Source: Chloroflexota bacterium (GTDB lineage Bacteria > Chloroflexota > Anaerolineae > 4572-78 > J111). From it: a stretch of 6,057 bases of DNA. The stretch is taken from the NCBI GenBank assembly GCA_003694775.1, contig RFJV01000424.1, positions 1-6,057 on the forward strand, read 5' to 3'. The notes beneath the pieces were generated by a model that worked only from the letters and a program-made list of their open reading frames with translations, did no database searches and was not told the DNA's origin. The stretch's first letter is position 1; every line of letters starts with the position of its first letter. Below, in pieces: positions 1-5,980 of this stretch. Both the position numbers and the translations under genes were made by a program.

Positions 1-232
1 TGGCTGCGCCCTGTTGGCCCCGGCGGCTGGGGCGACCGGCCGCGGGTCAGGGCGCGGGGGTAAACCCGGTAAAAAAGGAAAACGCGCCCGCGTAAGCGTT
101 CGCGAGCGCGCCGATGAACCTCTCACTGCCAGAGCGGGATTGCGGTCTGCTTTCCGGGATGTATCCCCACGTTTGCATGCCAGTTTCATCCTGCTGATGA
201 TGCCTGCATCATAGCACAGGTTGGGGCAGGAG
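1..232. other. Region downstream of the operon, no supported gene
   Basis: This stretch lies after the hydrolase stop codon and holds the operon terminator (71-110). The first 60 bases are much more GC-rich than the rest. Short plus-strand reading frames run in from the left edge and stop at 61-63, 91-93 or 212-214. One of them could be the C-terminal tail of a convergent gene, but none shows a recognisable family and I cannot choose between them. A small inverted repeat (ATGATGC at 197-203, GCATCAT at 206-212) follows the hydrolase gene. It has no T-run on either side, so it is not called a terminator. Confidence 0.5.
71..110 (-). terminator. Intrinsic terminator of the transport/hydrolase operon
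   Basis: Read on the minus strand, CGCGCTCGCG (110-101) pairs with CGCGGGCGCG (92-83) over ten positions with a single U-G wobble. The loop has 8 bases, and the T-rich tract TTTTCCTTTTTT (82-71) follows at once. This is the standard rho-independent layout. It sits about 120 bases after the hydrolase stop codon, as expected for the end of the operon. On the plus strand the same hairpin has no T-run after it, so it should act in one direction only. Confidence 0.85.
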
Positions 233-1219
233 TCAATCTTGAGGGGGGGGCTCCGGCCATTGGATTTTCAGCAGTCCGTTGCCGTTCACTTCCACCGGTA
301 TAGGGTCGGCCAGGGCACCGATAAAGTCACCGGTAGCGGTAAAACCGCGCCAGGCCAGGAATGTCCACTGTCCATCGGGGGCCTGAACCAGTTTACCGGC
401 ATACAGAGAGCCGTGCCGGTCTCCCACCAGAAACTCATCGGTAAGGTAGGCATAGGGGCCAAGCGGGTTGCGGCTTACCAGGTAGTGGGTTCCGGTTTGG
501 GGCGGCAGGCCGGTGCGCTGAAGGCGTTGGGCGGCGTGTGTGGTGGTGTTGGTAGAAAAGAGCAGATAATAATGGGGGTGGATATTGACCACCTGCGGTA
601 CTTCCAGATGTCCAAATTCGCCGGGAGCCGTAACAGGGGGCAGGACTTCCCAATTTATCAGATTGGTAGAGCGAGCATGTCCAATCACCCCCCGTGCATC
701 GGCGGGGCCGGTATTGACGCGGGCAGTGATAAAGGCGTGAAAGTCGCCGGTATCCGGATGCCGGAAAACCCAGGGGTCGCGCCAGGCCTGGTCGTGCCAG
801 GATGTCAGGTCGAGCAGTTCGTAATACTGCGGGTCGGCCTCAATGAGGGGGTTGGCGGGATGTTTTTGCCACCGAACCAGGTCGGATGAAGTGGCCAGGC
901 CGATGCGCTGAACCAGTCCCTTTTCGGCGTGATTGACGCCGGTATAAAACATATACCACAAGCCGTTGTGTTGGATAATACTGCCGGTCCAGGTCGCGGC
1001 ATCGTCCCAGGCCGGAGCCGGGCCGGGATGCAGAGCATCCGGCAGAATTTCCCAATGGCGCAGGTCTTGTGAAACTGCATGACCAATAGTTGCATTTTGA
1101 TGGCGTAGTTCTTCTCGCAGAAGTGAGCGAGGTGCTTGCAGATAAAACAGGTGGTAGTCTGGCCCGTTTTGGGCCAGCCAGAAGTCCCAAATCCATTTGT
1201 CAGGTATGTAGAGTGTCAT
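233..1219 (-). CDS. GH32-like glycoside hydrolase (putative beta-fructosidase), single domain, cytoplasmic
   Basis: This 328-residue protein looks like a five-bladed beta-propeller glycosidase of the GH32/GH68 type, whose members cleave or transfer fructosyl units in sucrose and fructans. Motifs seen in order are W-I-W-D12-F-W (position of the catalytic nucleophile), GHAVSQDLRHWEILP (46-60), WTGS (77-80), MFYTG (90-94), RDP (147-149, transition-state stabiliser) and HLEVP (204-208, with E206 as likely acid/base). The usual WMNDPNG nucleophile box and the Cys of the EC box are not conserved. The C-terminal beta-sandwich of typical GH32 enzymes (about 450-500 residues) is missing. There is no signal peptide, so it should act in the cytoplasm on imported sugar. 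The start lies 5 bases after the upstream permease stop, with AAGGGA (1233-1228) as ribosome binding site 8 bases ahead. The family clan is fairly sure. The exact substrate is not, and a related clan F/J (GH43-like) specificity remains possible. Confidence 0.8.
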   Translation of the reverse strand: MTLYIPDKWIWDFWLAQNGPDYHLFYLQAPRSLLREELRHQNATIGHAVSQDLRHWEILPDALHPGPAPAWDDAATWTGSIIQHNGLWYMFYTGVNHAEKGLVQRIGLATSSDLVRWQKHPANPLIEADPQYYELLDLTSWHDQAWRDPWVFRHPDTGDFHAFITARVNTGPADARGVIGHARSTNLINWEVLPPVTAPGEFGHLEVPQVVNIHPHYYLLFSTNTTTHAAQRLQRTGLPPQTGTHYLVSRNPLGPYAYLTDEFLVGDRHGSLYAGKLVQAPDGQWTFLAWRGFTATGDFIGALADPIPVEVNGNGLLKIQWPEPPPQD

Positions 1220-1224
1220 AGATG

Positions 1225-2109
1225 TTATCCCTTGATTCCACTTGAGGCTATGCTTTCGATGAAGGCTCGCTGGAGGGCCAGAAACAGCACCAGAACCGGT
1301 ACGGTAATGGTAGAGAGATAGGCCATAATTTCACCCCAGGCCACATTCAACTGGAAAAAATACTGCAACCCGACCATTACCGGGCGGTATTCTTCCTGCT
1401 GGACAACCATAATAGGCCACAGGTATTGGTTCCACATAGGCAGGAAAGTAAGAATGGCAACGGTGGCAAATACGGGGCCAGAAACAGGGATGATAATACG
1501 CCGGTAAATCTGAAACCAGCCGGCCCCGTCGATTCGTGCCGCTTCGACCAGCTCAAAAGGCAGTGATTTAAAGAACTGAACGAACAAGAAGATGGAAAAC
1601 GCATTGGCAATAAAGGGAATAATTTGCACGTGGTAGGAGTTCAGCCAGCCAAAAACAATTCCATCAGCGCCAATCCATGGTAAACGACTGACCAGCAGGA
1701 GCAGAGGAATGGCAATTGTTTCAAAGGGGACAATAAAGGTGGCGATGATGATAGACAGCACTACGCCTTGCCCTCTCCAGCGCAGGATGGAAAGAGCGAA
1801 GGCGGCCATTGAGTTAACCACCAGTCCTAGAATGACGGTAATGCTGGTCACCAGCAGAGAGTTAAGGATGAACCGTTCGGTGGGGGCGCGCTCAAAGGCT
1901 TCAACATAGTTCTGAAACGAAAGTTCTCCCACCGGCAAAAATGCGCGTAGAGAGGAGGTATCCTGCAGTATCTGGAGGTCGGGTTTAAAGGAAGAAACTA
2001 CCATAAACAGAATGGGAAAAAAGAATACAACCCCCAGAAGAGTCATCAGCAGGTAGCGAATAACCAGGAAAACGTTGTGCCAGCGTCCTTTAACCCTTTT
2101 TACCGTCAT
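1225..2109 (-). CDS. Carbohydrate ABC transporter permease, MalG-type (CUT1)
   Basis: This 294-residue inner-membrane protein is the second transmembrane subunit of the sugar importer. About six hydrophobic segments are visible (near 15-40, 81-107, 116-141, 150-180, 208-230 and 262-283). The cytoplasmic EAA loop that docks onto the ATPase is clear: E189-A-A, then IDGAG (193-197), then IIIP (205-208). The C-terminus FIESIASSGIKG is typical of MalG-like subunits, and the length matches the family. Its ATG overlaps the stop of the preceding permease by one base (TGATG), which suggests translational coupling; a purine-rich AGGGAGAGAG lies just upstream as ribosome binding site. It should form a heterodimer with the product of that preceding gene. 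Confidence 0.95.
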   Translation of the reverse strand: MTVKRVKGRWHNVFLVIRYLLMTLLGVVFFFPILFMVVSSFKPDLQILQDTSSLRAFLPVGELSFQNYVEAFERAPTERFILNSLLVTSITVILGLVVNSMAAFALSILRWRGQGVVLSIIIATFIVPFETIAIPLLLLVSRLPWIGADGIVFGWLNSYHVQIIPFIANAFSIFLFVQFFKSLPFELVEAARIDGAGWFQIYRRIIIPVSGPVFATVAILTFLPMWNQYLWPIMVVQQEEYRPVMVGLQYFFQLNVAWGEIMAYLSTITVPVLVLFLALQRAFIESIASSGIKG

Positions 2110-3239
2110 CAGTCTCTCTCCCTGGTGAGATAGCGCTGAATGAGCGCCACAGACAGCACCATAATGAAGAATACTACCGAGATAGCCGAGCCGTAAGCAA
2201 TATCCTGCTTTTCAAAACCTCGCTGGACCGCTTGAAAAATGACTGTGGTGGTTGCATTGAGCGGGCCGCCGCGGGTCATCACATCAATCTGGGTAAACAG
2301 GCCAAAGGCCTGCATCGTAATGGTGACCAGAACAAACACGGCGGTATTTCGCAGGCCGGGCCAGGTAACATACCGGAACTGCTGCCAGCCGTTTGCCCCT
2401 TCTACTGAAGCGGCTTCGTACAGCACAGGAGGGATGGTTTGCAGACCAGCCAACCAGATAACCATATGGAAGCCGACTCCTTGCCAGATGGACATGGCCA
2501 TAATAGCCGGGAGAGCGGTGGAAGGGTTGCCCAGCCAGTCGATGGGTTCGAATGCGCCAAAGGTAATGAACTGCAGAACATTGTTCAGCAGGCCGTTCTG
2601 CCCATCGTAGATAAAACGCCACAGAATGGAGACCACCACCAGCGAAACCACCACCGGCATAAAGTAGATGGTGCGGAAGATATTGACCCCTGTGGTACGC
2701 TGATTAACAATCAGGGCCAGGACAAGTCCTAGCCCGCCCTGCACCGGTACAACCACCAGGGCAAACAGGAAAGTGTTGTATAGGGAGCGGAGAAAAACCG
2801 GGTCTCCGGCCAGCAGGACCCAGCGTTTTTGGCCGATATTCCAGGCCAGCCATTGTTTTAGCCCGTTGTATTGGGGATAGTCCGGATTGTTGCGGGTAAA
2901 TTCCCGCACCCGTGGATAAATCAGCTTGTTGTTTTCATCCCGAACCGGTTCACCTGTGGCTTCATTGGTGAGGGGCTCCAAAATAAGAAGCCGCACAGTT
3001 AAAAGACGGGAAAAATTGCGCAGGCCGACATATTCGGTGGGGTTGGGAGAAATCAGCCGCTGGTTGGTAAAGGCAAATACAAAGGCCAGAAAAAAGGGGA
3101 TAATTAGAAAGGTCAGCAGGAGAAAGATAGCCGGACTGGCCATTAACCAACCGGTTATGACCTCGGTACGGCGGTCGTTCAGGGATAGGGTGGCCCAAAA
3201 CCCGGTTCTTTTTCTGCTAATCTCGGTTGCAGTTGTCAT
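2109..3239 (-). CDS. Carbohydrate ABC transporter permease, MalF-type (CUT1), with enlarged external loop
   Basis: This 376-residue inner-membrane protein is the first transmembrane subunit of the sugar importer. Hydrophobic segments lie near 33-57, 155-178, 189-210, 243-266, 297-318 and 347-369. The EAA loop is E275-A-A with EGAN (280-283) and W-P (293-294). The conserved stretch MTRGGPLNATTTV (321-333) is typical of MalF-like CUT1 subunits. Usual members have about 290-320 residues. The excess here is a hydrophilic insertion of about 64 residues (81-144) between YVGLRNFSRLL and GDPVFLRSLYNTF, on the external side after the first membrane segment. I start it at ATG 3239, which has GAGGTG just upstream. 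The reading frame is open further up to 3353, but that would overlap the binding-protein gene and adds a non-conserved leader. The stop overlaps the start of the next permease by one base. Confidence 0.93.
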   Translation of the reverse strand: MTTATEISRKRTGFWATLSLNDRRTEVITGWLMASPAIFLLLTFLIIPFFLAFVFAFTNQRLISPNPTEYVGLRNFSRLLTVRLLILEPLTNEATGEPVRDENNKLIYPRVREFTRNNPDYPQYNGLKQWLAWNIGQKRWVLLAGDPVFLRSLYNTFLFALVVVPVQGGLGLVLALIVNQRTTGVNIFRTIYFMPVVVSLVVVSILWRFIYDGQNGLLNNVLQFITFGAFEPIDWLGNPSTALPAIMAMSIWQGVGFHMVIWLAGLQTIPPVLYEAASVEGANGWQQFRYVTWPGLRNTAVFVLVTITMQAFGLFTQIDVMTRGGPLNATTTVIFQAVQRGFEKQDIAYGSAISVVFFIMVLSVALIQRYLTRERD

Positions 3240-3243
3240 CTTG

Positions 3244-3249
3244 CACCTC
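3244..3249 (-). promoter_or_regulatory. Ribosome binding site of the MalF-type permease
   Basis: The minus strand reads GAGGTG, then CAAG, then ATG. This supports translation from 3239 and not from the upstream in-frame ATG at 3353, which lies inside the binding-protein gene. Confidence 0.7.
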
Positions 3250-3257
3250 GGGTCAAG

Positions 3258-3286
3258 GGGCAGTGGGCACACAAAGCCCACTGCCC
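3258..3286 (-). promoter_or_regulatory. Perfect intercistronic hairpin between binding-protein and permease genes
   Basis: GGGCAGTGGGC and GCCCACTGCCC form a perfect 11-bp inverted repeat (3258-3268 and 3276-3286) with a 7-base loop. On the minus strand it is followed by CTTGACC and not by a T-run, so it is not a classic terminator. It starts 23 bases after the binding-protein stop codon and ends 18 bases before the permease ATG. In many binding-protein-dependent operons such stems protect the upstream mRNA from 3' decay or cause partial termination, so the binding protein is made in excess over the membrane subunits. That role is inferred here from position. Confidence 0.75.
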
Positions 3287-3309
3287 GTGAGGAGAAATCT
3301 GCCGCAGGA

Positions 3310-4695
3310 TTAATCCTGGAAGCCGTATCCTCCATTGGCTTCGATATCAGCATCTATTTCGTCTACGGCAGCGTCGAGGGTCGCTTCCACATCAGCGCCG
3401 TTGGCGATATCGGCCAGCGCCTTCTCAAAGATGAGGGCCATCGTGGGGTAGCCGGGCGTCGGCGGACGGATGAGAGCCTGTTCCTTGCTCAAGTCAAAGA
3501 AGACCTCCAGCGGGCCGCCAGGGGCATAGTTTTTGGTCATTGCCGCGGCGGAGCGGGTCGACGGGATGAGACCGATACCATCGGAGAAGGCCGCCAGATA
3601 CTTGTCCTGAATGGCAAATTCGATGAACGCATTGGCGCCATCTTTATGCTGGCTGGTGGCAGACACGCCGAACTGCCAGGAAGCGGCCCCGATTTTGGGC
3701 CCATGTCCAAAATCGGGGGCCGGCAGGAAGAGCATGTCGTCACCATACTTTTCCAGGGGAGGTAAAGCGGCCCAGTTGCCGTTCCACTGCAGGGCATATT
3801 TACCCTCGAGGAAGCCGGTTTCGCGGTCGGCTCCATCCTGAGAAGTGCCGGGTACAAGCCCTCGCTCAAACAGGCTTTGCCACCATTTGCCGAATTCTAT
3901 GGCTTCCGGCCCGTTGAGTGCACCTTCTGCCGTCAGGAAGGTGGAGCGGTCAATCATATCGCCGCCAAAACTTTGCAAGAAGGGGGAGAAAGCGTAGGGA
4001 TACCATTCGCCGGTCCAGGCCATGCCCAGGTCCAGGGCGTATTCAAACTCACCGGAATTCTGCAGGGTTTCCAGGGCGGCATCAAATTCGTCTTTGGTCC
4101 ACGGTTTGTCCAGGGTGGGAATACGGATGTTGTATTTTTCCAGAACAGAACGGCGGGCATAGATAGCGACGGCCGCATCCCACAGACCAACCGAGTAGAC
4201 TTTGCCATCCCATTTCCCAATGGCCCCGGGCAGGAAGCCATCCAGCGCCCCTTCGGAAAGCTCCAGGGGAGCCAGGTAGCCAGACCAGGCCCAGTTGGGC
4301 ATCACCGGGCCGTCCATGTCGATAATGTCCGGTAGATTGCCGGCCAGAGCCGCGGCTACAATTGATTCGTTGTAGCTGGCCTGGGGAAAGTCCTGCATCT
4401 CTACGACCCATTGGTCTTGGGAGCTGTTGAAGTCCTCGATAATTTGAAGCAGGATGGCCCGTTCTGTTTCGTTGCCAGCCCCGTGATACCAGAGGCTTAG
4501 TTTGATGGGGTCCGCCTTGGATGGTTCGGCCGATTGGGCAGGGGCTTCGGTGGGTTCAGGGGCTGTCGTTGGCGCTTCTGCCGCCGGTTTTTCTTGAGCG
4601 GCTGGGGCCGCCGGTTCTGGTTGACTGCCACCACAGGCGGCCAGCAGGACCAGAGCAATCAGCAAAAAAACAAGAGTGTATAGTCTGGTTTTCAT
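3310..4695 (-). CDS. Sugar ABC transporter substrate-binding lipoprotein (CUT1)
   Basis: This 461-residue protein is the extracellular sugar receptor of the importer. It begins MKTR and continues with a hydrophobic signal segment (5-20) and the lipobox L18-A-A-C21, so Cys21 should be lipid-anchored. A flexible linker rich in Ala, Pro, Glu and Thr follows (about 24-62). The binding domain starts at KLSLWYHGAG (65-74) and has the family-1 extracellular solute-binding pattern: a first helix with ERAILLQIIEDF, then AALAGNLPDIIDMDGP (115-130), and later ETGFLEGKYALQWNGNW (292-308). Several Trp and Tyr residues (W136, W172, W227, W231, W304, W308) are candidates for stacking on sugar rings. I chose ATG 4695 because GAGGAG lies 9 bases ahead and the signal peptide starts there. 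An in-frame ATG at 4740 would add 15 residues before the signal. It is the first gene of the transport operon, with an operator about 80 bases upstream. Confidence 0.95.
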   Translation of the reverse strand: MKTRLYTLVFLLIALVLLAACGGSQPEPAAPAAQEKPAAEAPTTAPEPTEAPAQSAEPSKADPIKLSLWYHGAGNETERAILLQIIEDFNSSQDQWVVEMQDFPQASYNESIVAAALAGNLPDIIDMDGPVMPNWAWSGYLAPLELSEGALDGFLPGAIGKWDGKVYSVGLWDAAVAIYARRSVLEKYNIRIPTLDKPWTKDEFDAALETLQNSGEFEYALDLGMAWTGEWYPYAFSPFLQSFGGDMIDRSTFLTAEGALNGPEAIEFGKWWQSLFERGLVPGTSQDGADRETGFLEGKYALQWNGNWAALPPLEKYGDDMLFLPAPDFGHGPKIGAASWQFGVSATSQHKDGANAFIEFAIQDKYLAAFSDGIGLIPSTRSAAAMTKNYAPGGPLEVFFDLSKEQALIRPPTPGYPTMALIFEKALADIANGADVEATLDAAVDEIDADIEANGGYGFQD

Positions 4696-4704
4696 TATTG
4701 TTTT

Positions 4705-4710
4705 CTCCTC
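4705..4710 (-). promoter_or_regulatory. Ribosome binding site of the substrate-binding protein
   Basis: GAGGAG on the minus strand lies 9 bases before ATG 4695. It settles the start at the signal peptide and not at the in-frame ATG at 4740. Confidence 0.8.
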
Positions 4711-4777
4711 GTATAAAATAACGTTGGGGTAGGGCGGCATTAATGTCGCTCTACGGATTTTCTGCTTTTTACCAGGC

Positions 4778-4795
4778 TAGTAATACGTATTACCA
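4778..4795 (-). promoter_or_regulatory. LacI-type operator ahead of the transport operon
   Basis: TAGTAATACGTATTACCA contains a perfect 14-bp palindrome (GTAATACGTATTAC, 4780-4793) with the central CG step that LacI-family hinge helices bind. The same motif occurs twice more in front of the repressor gene. It lies 83-100 bases upstream of the binding-protein start. The promoter of this operon is not obvious. A weak option with TTGGTA at 4797-4792 and TAAAAA at 4772-4767 would place the operator in the spacer, but the 19-base spacing makes it doubtful. Confidence 0.8.
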
Positions 4796-4819
4796 ATCAG
4801 TAAAAAATTTTTGTACCTT

Positions 4820-4851
4820 CGATATCCTCACCTCCTCGTTGCAAGATATCG
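4820..4851 (-). promoter_or_regulatory. Inverted repeat enclosing an orphan Shine-Dalgarno sequence
   Basis: CGATATC (4851-4845 on the minus strand) and GATATCG (4826-4820) are 7-bp inverted repeats around an 18-base loop. The loop contains AGGAGGTGA (4836-4828), a near-perfect match to the anti-Shine-Dalgarno end of 16S rRNA. No ATG follows at usable distance: the next bases are GGATATCGAAGGTACAAAAA. It begins 11 bases after the repressor stop codon. It could be a weak repressor terminator (A/T-rich AAAAATTTTTT follows at 4811-4801), a remnant of a lost gene, or a leader element. The function is unknown. Confidence 0.4.
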
Positions 4852-4862
4852 GCCAATGACAC

Positions 4863-5906
4863 CTACACGGAGTGGCGAAGTACGAGGGGACAGGCAATAG
4901 TGTGCTGGACGGGGGAAGAAGGAGCCGGGGCGTCGATATTTTCAATGAGCTGGAGTAAATGTTGGGCGGCCCACCAGCCCATTTGGTAATGGGGTAAGGC
5001 AACAGTGGTCAGACCGGGGCGGAGGATGTCGGCAATGATTTCCTGGTTGTCAAAGCCGATAACAGCCACATCGTCTGGAATGGACAGGCCAAGCCGATGC
5101 AAGGCCTGGTAGGTATCCATCGCCATCCGGTCGTTGAAGCAAAAAATTGCCGTGGGTGGATTAGCTAGATGCATCAGCTGGTAGGTGGCTTCGTAGCTGT
5201 TGAATCCGGACGGCCCGGCCCCGGCAATCTGCACCAGGGTTTCGTCAAAGGGGATGTGGTAATCGGCCAACGCTTTTTTGTACCCGGCCAGCCGGCCCCG
5301 TGTTGCCGGGATGTCATCTTTATTGTTGATGAAGGCAATTCGTCGATGACCGGCTTTGATGAGTGTTTCCGTGGCTGTGTATCCCCCCTGAACTTCATCT
5401 GGGGTTACCGAGGGCAGGGAGCGGTCCGGAATAAAACAGTCCAGCAGAACAGTAGGAACTTCATGGATGATGGAGGGCGGAGATACAGACCGGTGGTACA
5501 TCGCGGCATAAATGATACCCTCAACCTGCCGCTCCAGCAGAGTTTCAATCGCCGCTTCTTCCAGCCGGGCATCAGCGCCGGTGTTGACCAGCAACAGCAG
5601 ATTATCCTGCTCCCAGGCGGCATCCTGCGCCCCCTGAATCATCTGTCCGGCGTATGGGGTAGTGGCAACTTCATCGGAGATAAAACCAAGGGTATGGGTC
5701 CGGCTGGAACGCAAACTGCGGGCCATTGCGTTGGGCCGGTAGCCTAACTGCTCAATGGCCTTCCATACTCTTTTGCGGGTTTCGGGGGGAATATTGGCCG
5801 ATTCAACATTGTTCACTACAAACGAAACAGTGGTTTGCGACACGCCGGCCAGACGGGCAACATCGTTCATTGAGGGGCGTTTTCGGCGTGAACGTTGGGC
5901 GGCCAT
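4863..5906 (-). CDS. LacI-family transcriptional repressor
   Basis: This 347-residue DNA-binding regulator has the LacI/GalR layout. The N-terminal helix-turn-helix is MNDVARLAGVSQTTVSFVVN (13-32), with Q24 and T25 at the positions that set base preference in LacI (Tyr17, Gln18). The hinge helix region RPNAMARSLRSSRT (57-70) carries L65, the leucine expected to intercalate at the operator centre. The periplasmic-binding-protein-like sensor domain runs from about 72 to 343, with NDR (258-260) and GFDN (284-287) as usual landmarks. The protein ends LVLRHSV with no LacI-style tetramerisation helix, so a dimer is expected. The start at 5906 has only a weak purine-rich site (AGAGAG, 5922-5917). 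The gene precedes the transport operon in the same direction and carries two operators at its own promoter, so autoregulation and local control are likely. The inducer is probably the imported sugar or its product. Confidence 0.95.
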   Translation of the reverse strand: MAAQRSRRKRPSMNDVARLAGVSQTTVSFVVNNVESANIPPETRKRVWKAIEQLGYRPNAMARSLRSSRTHTLGFISDEVATTPYAGQMIQGAQDAAWEQDNLLLLVNTGADARLEEAAIETLLERQVEGIIYAAMYHRSVSPPSIIHEVPTVLLDCFIPDRSLPSVTPDEVQGGYTATETLIKAGHRRIAFINNKDDIPATRGRLAGYKKALADYHIPFDETLVQIAGAGPSGFNSYEATYQLMHLANPPTAIFCFNDRMAMDTYQALHRLGLSIPDDVAVIGFDNQEIIADILRPGLTTVALPHYQMGWWAAQHLLQLIENIDAPAPSSPVQHTIACPLVLRHSV

Positions 5907-5921
5907 AATGAAAAATCTCTC

Positions 5922-5939
5922 TAGTAAAACGTATTACTA
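5922..5939 (-). promoter_or_regulatory. LacI-type operator in the repressor 5' leader (promoter-distal copy)
   Basis: TAGTAAAACGTATTACTA is an 18-bp palindrome with one mismatched pair and a central CG. It differs from the operator at 4778-4795 at only two positions. It lies in the transcribed leader, 16 bases before the repressor ATG, and overlaps the neighbouring operator by 5 bases. Confidence 0.78.
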
Positions 5940-5952
5940 ATAGGTATTAGTA
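5935..5952 (-). promoter_or_regulatory. LacI-type operator over the repressor transcription start (promoter-proximal copy)
   Basis: TACTAATAGGTATTAGTA is palindromic at every position except the central G-G pair. It shares the TAATA/TATTA half-site core with the other two copies but has G and C exchanged in the flank. It spans from the edge of the -10 box across the expected start of transcription, an ideal place to block RNA polymerase. Its centre is 13 bp from that of the adjacent operator. Confidence 0.72.
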
Positions 5953-5980
5953 TAATATCACACCTGATTGGATTTGTCAA
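5952..5980 (-). promoter_or_regulatory. Sigma-70-type promoter of the repressor gene
   Basis: The minus strand has a perfect TTGACA (5980-5975), a 17-bp spacer and TATTAT (5957-5952), which is one base from TATAAT. Transcription should start near 5945, within the promoter-proximal operator, giving a leader of about 40 bases before ATG 5906. Confidence 0.85.

Noticed and set aside
197..212. ATGATGC/GCATCAT inverted repeat as the operon terminator
   Set aside because: The stem is weak, the loop is too short if all pairs form, and there is no T-run; the hairpin at 71-110 is a far better terminator.
14..214. Small basic plus-strand protein of 66 residues
   Set aside because: The frame crosses the terminator hairpin, has low-complexity Gly/Arg/Lys composition from GC-rich DNA and no ribosome binding site.
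221..889. Plus-strand frame of 222 codons opposite the hydrolase gene
   Set aside because: It is antisense to a gene with clear family motifs, has no recognisable motif itself and appears to be a shadow.
3240..3353. N-terminal extension of the MalF-type permease beginning at ATG 3353
   Set aside because: It overlaps the end of the binding-protein gene and the hairpin, adds a leader that does not resemble a permease, and the GAGGTG site supports the start at 3239.
2926..3765. Plus-strand frame of 279 codons across the permease/binding-protein junction
   Set aside because: It is antisense to two conserved genes and reads through the intercistronic hairpin; no family features and no ribosome binding site.
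4696..4740. Upstream start of the binding protein at ATG 4740
   Set aside because: It would put 15 residues in front of a normal lipoprotein signal peptide, while ATG 4695 has a good GAGGAG at 9 bases.
5169..5747. Plus-strand frame of 192 codons opposite the repressor gene
   Set aside because: It lies wholly antisense to the LacI-family sensor domain and shows no motif.
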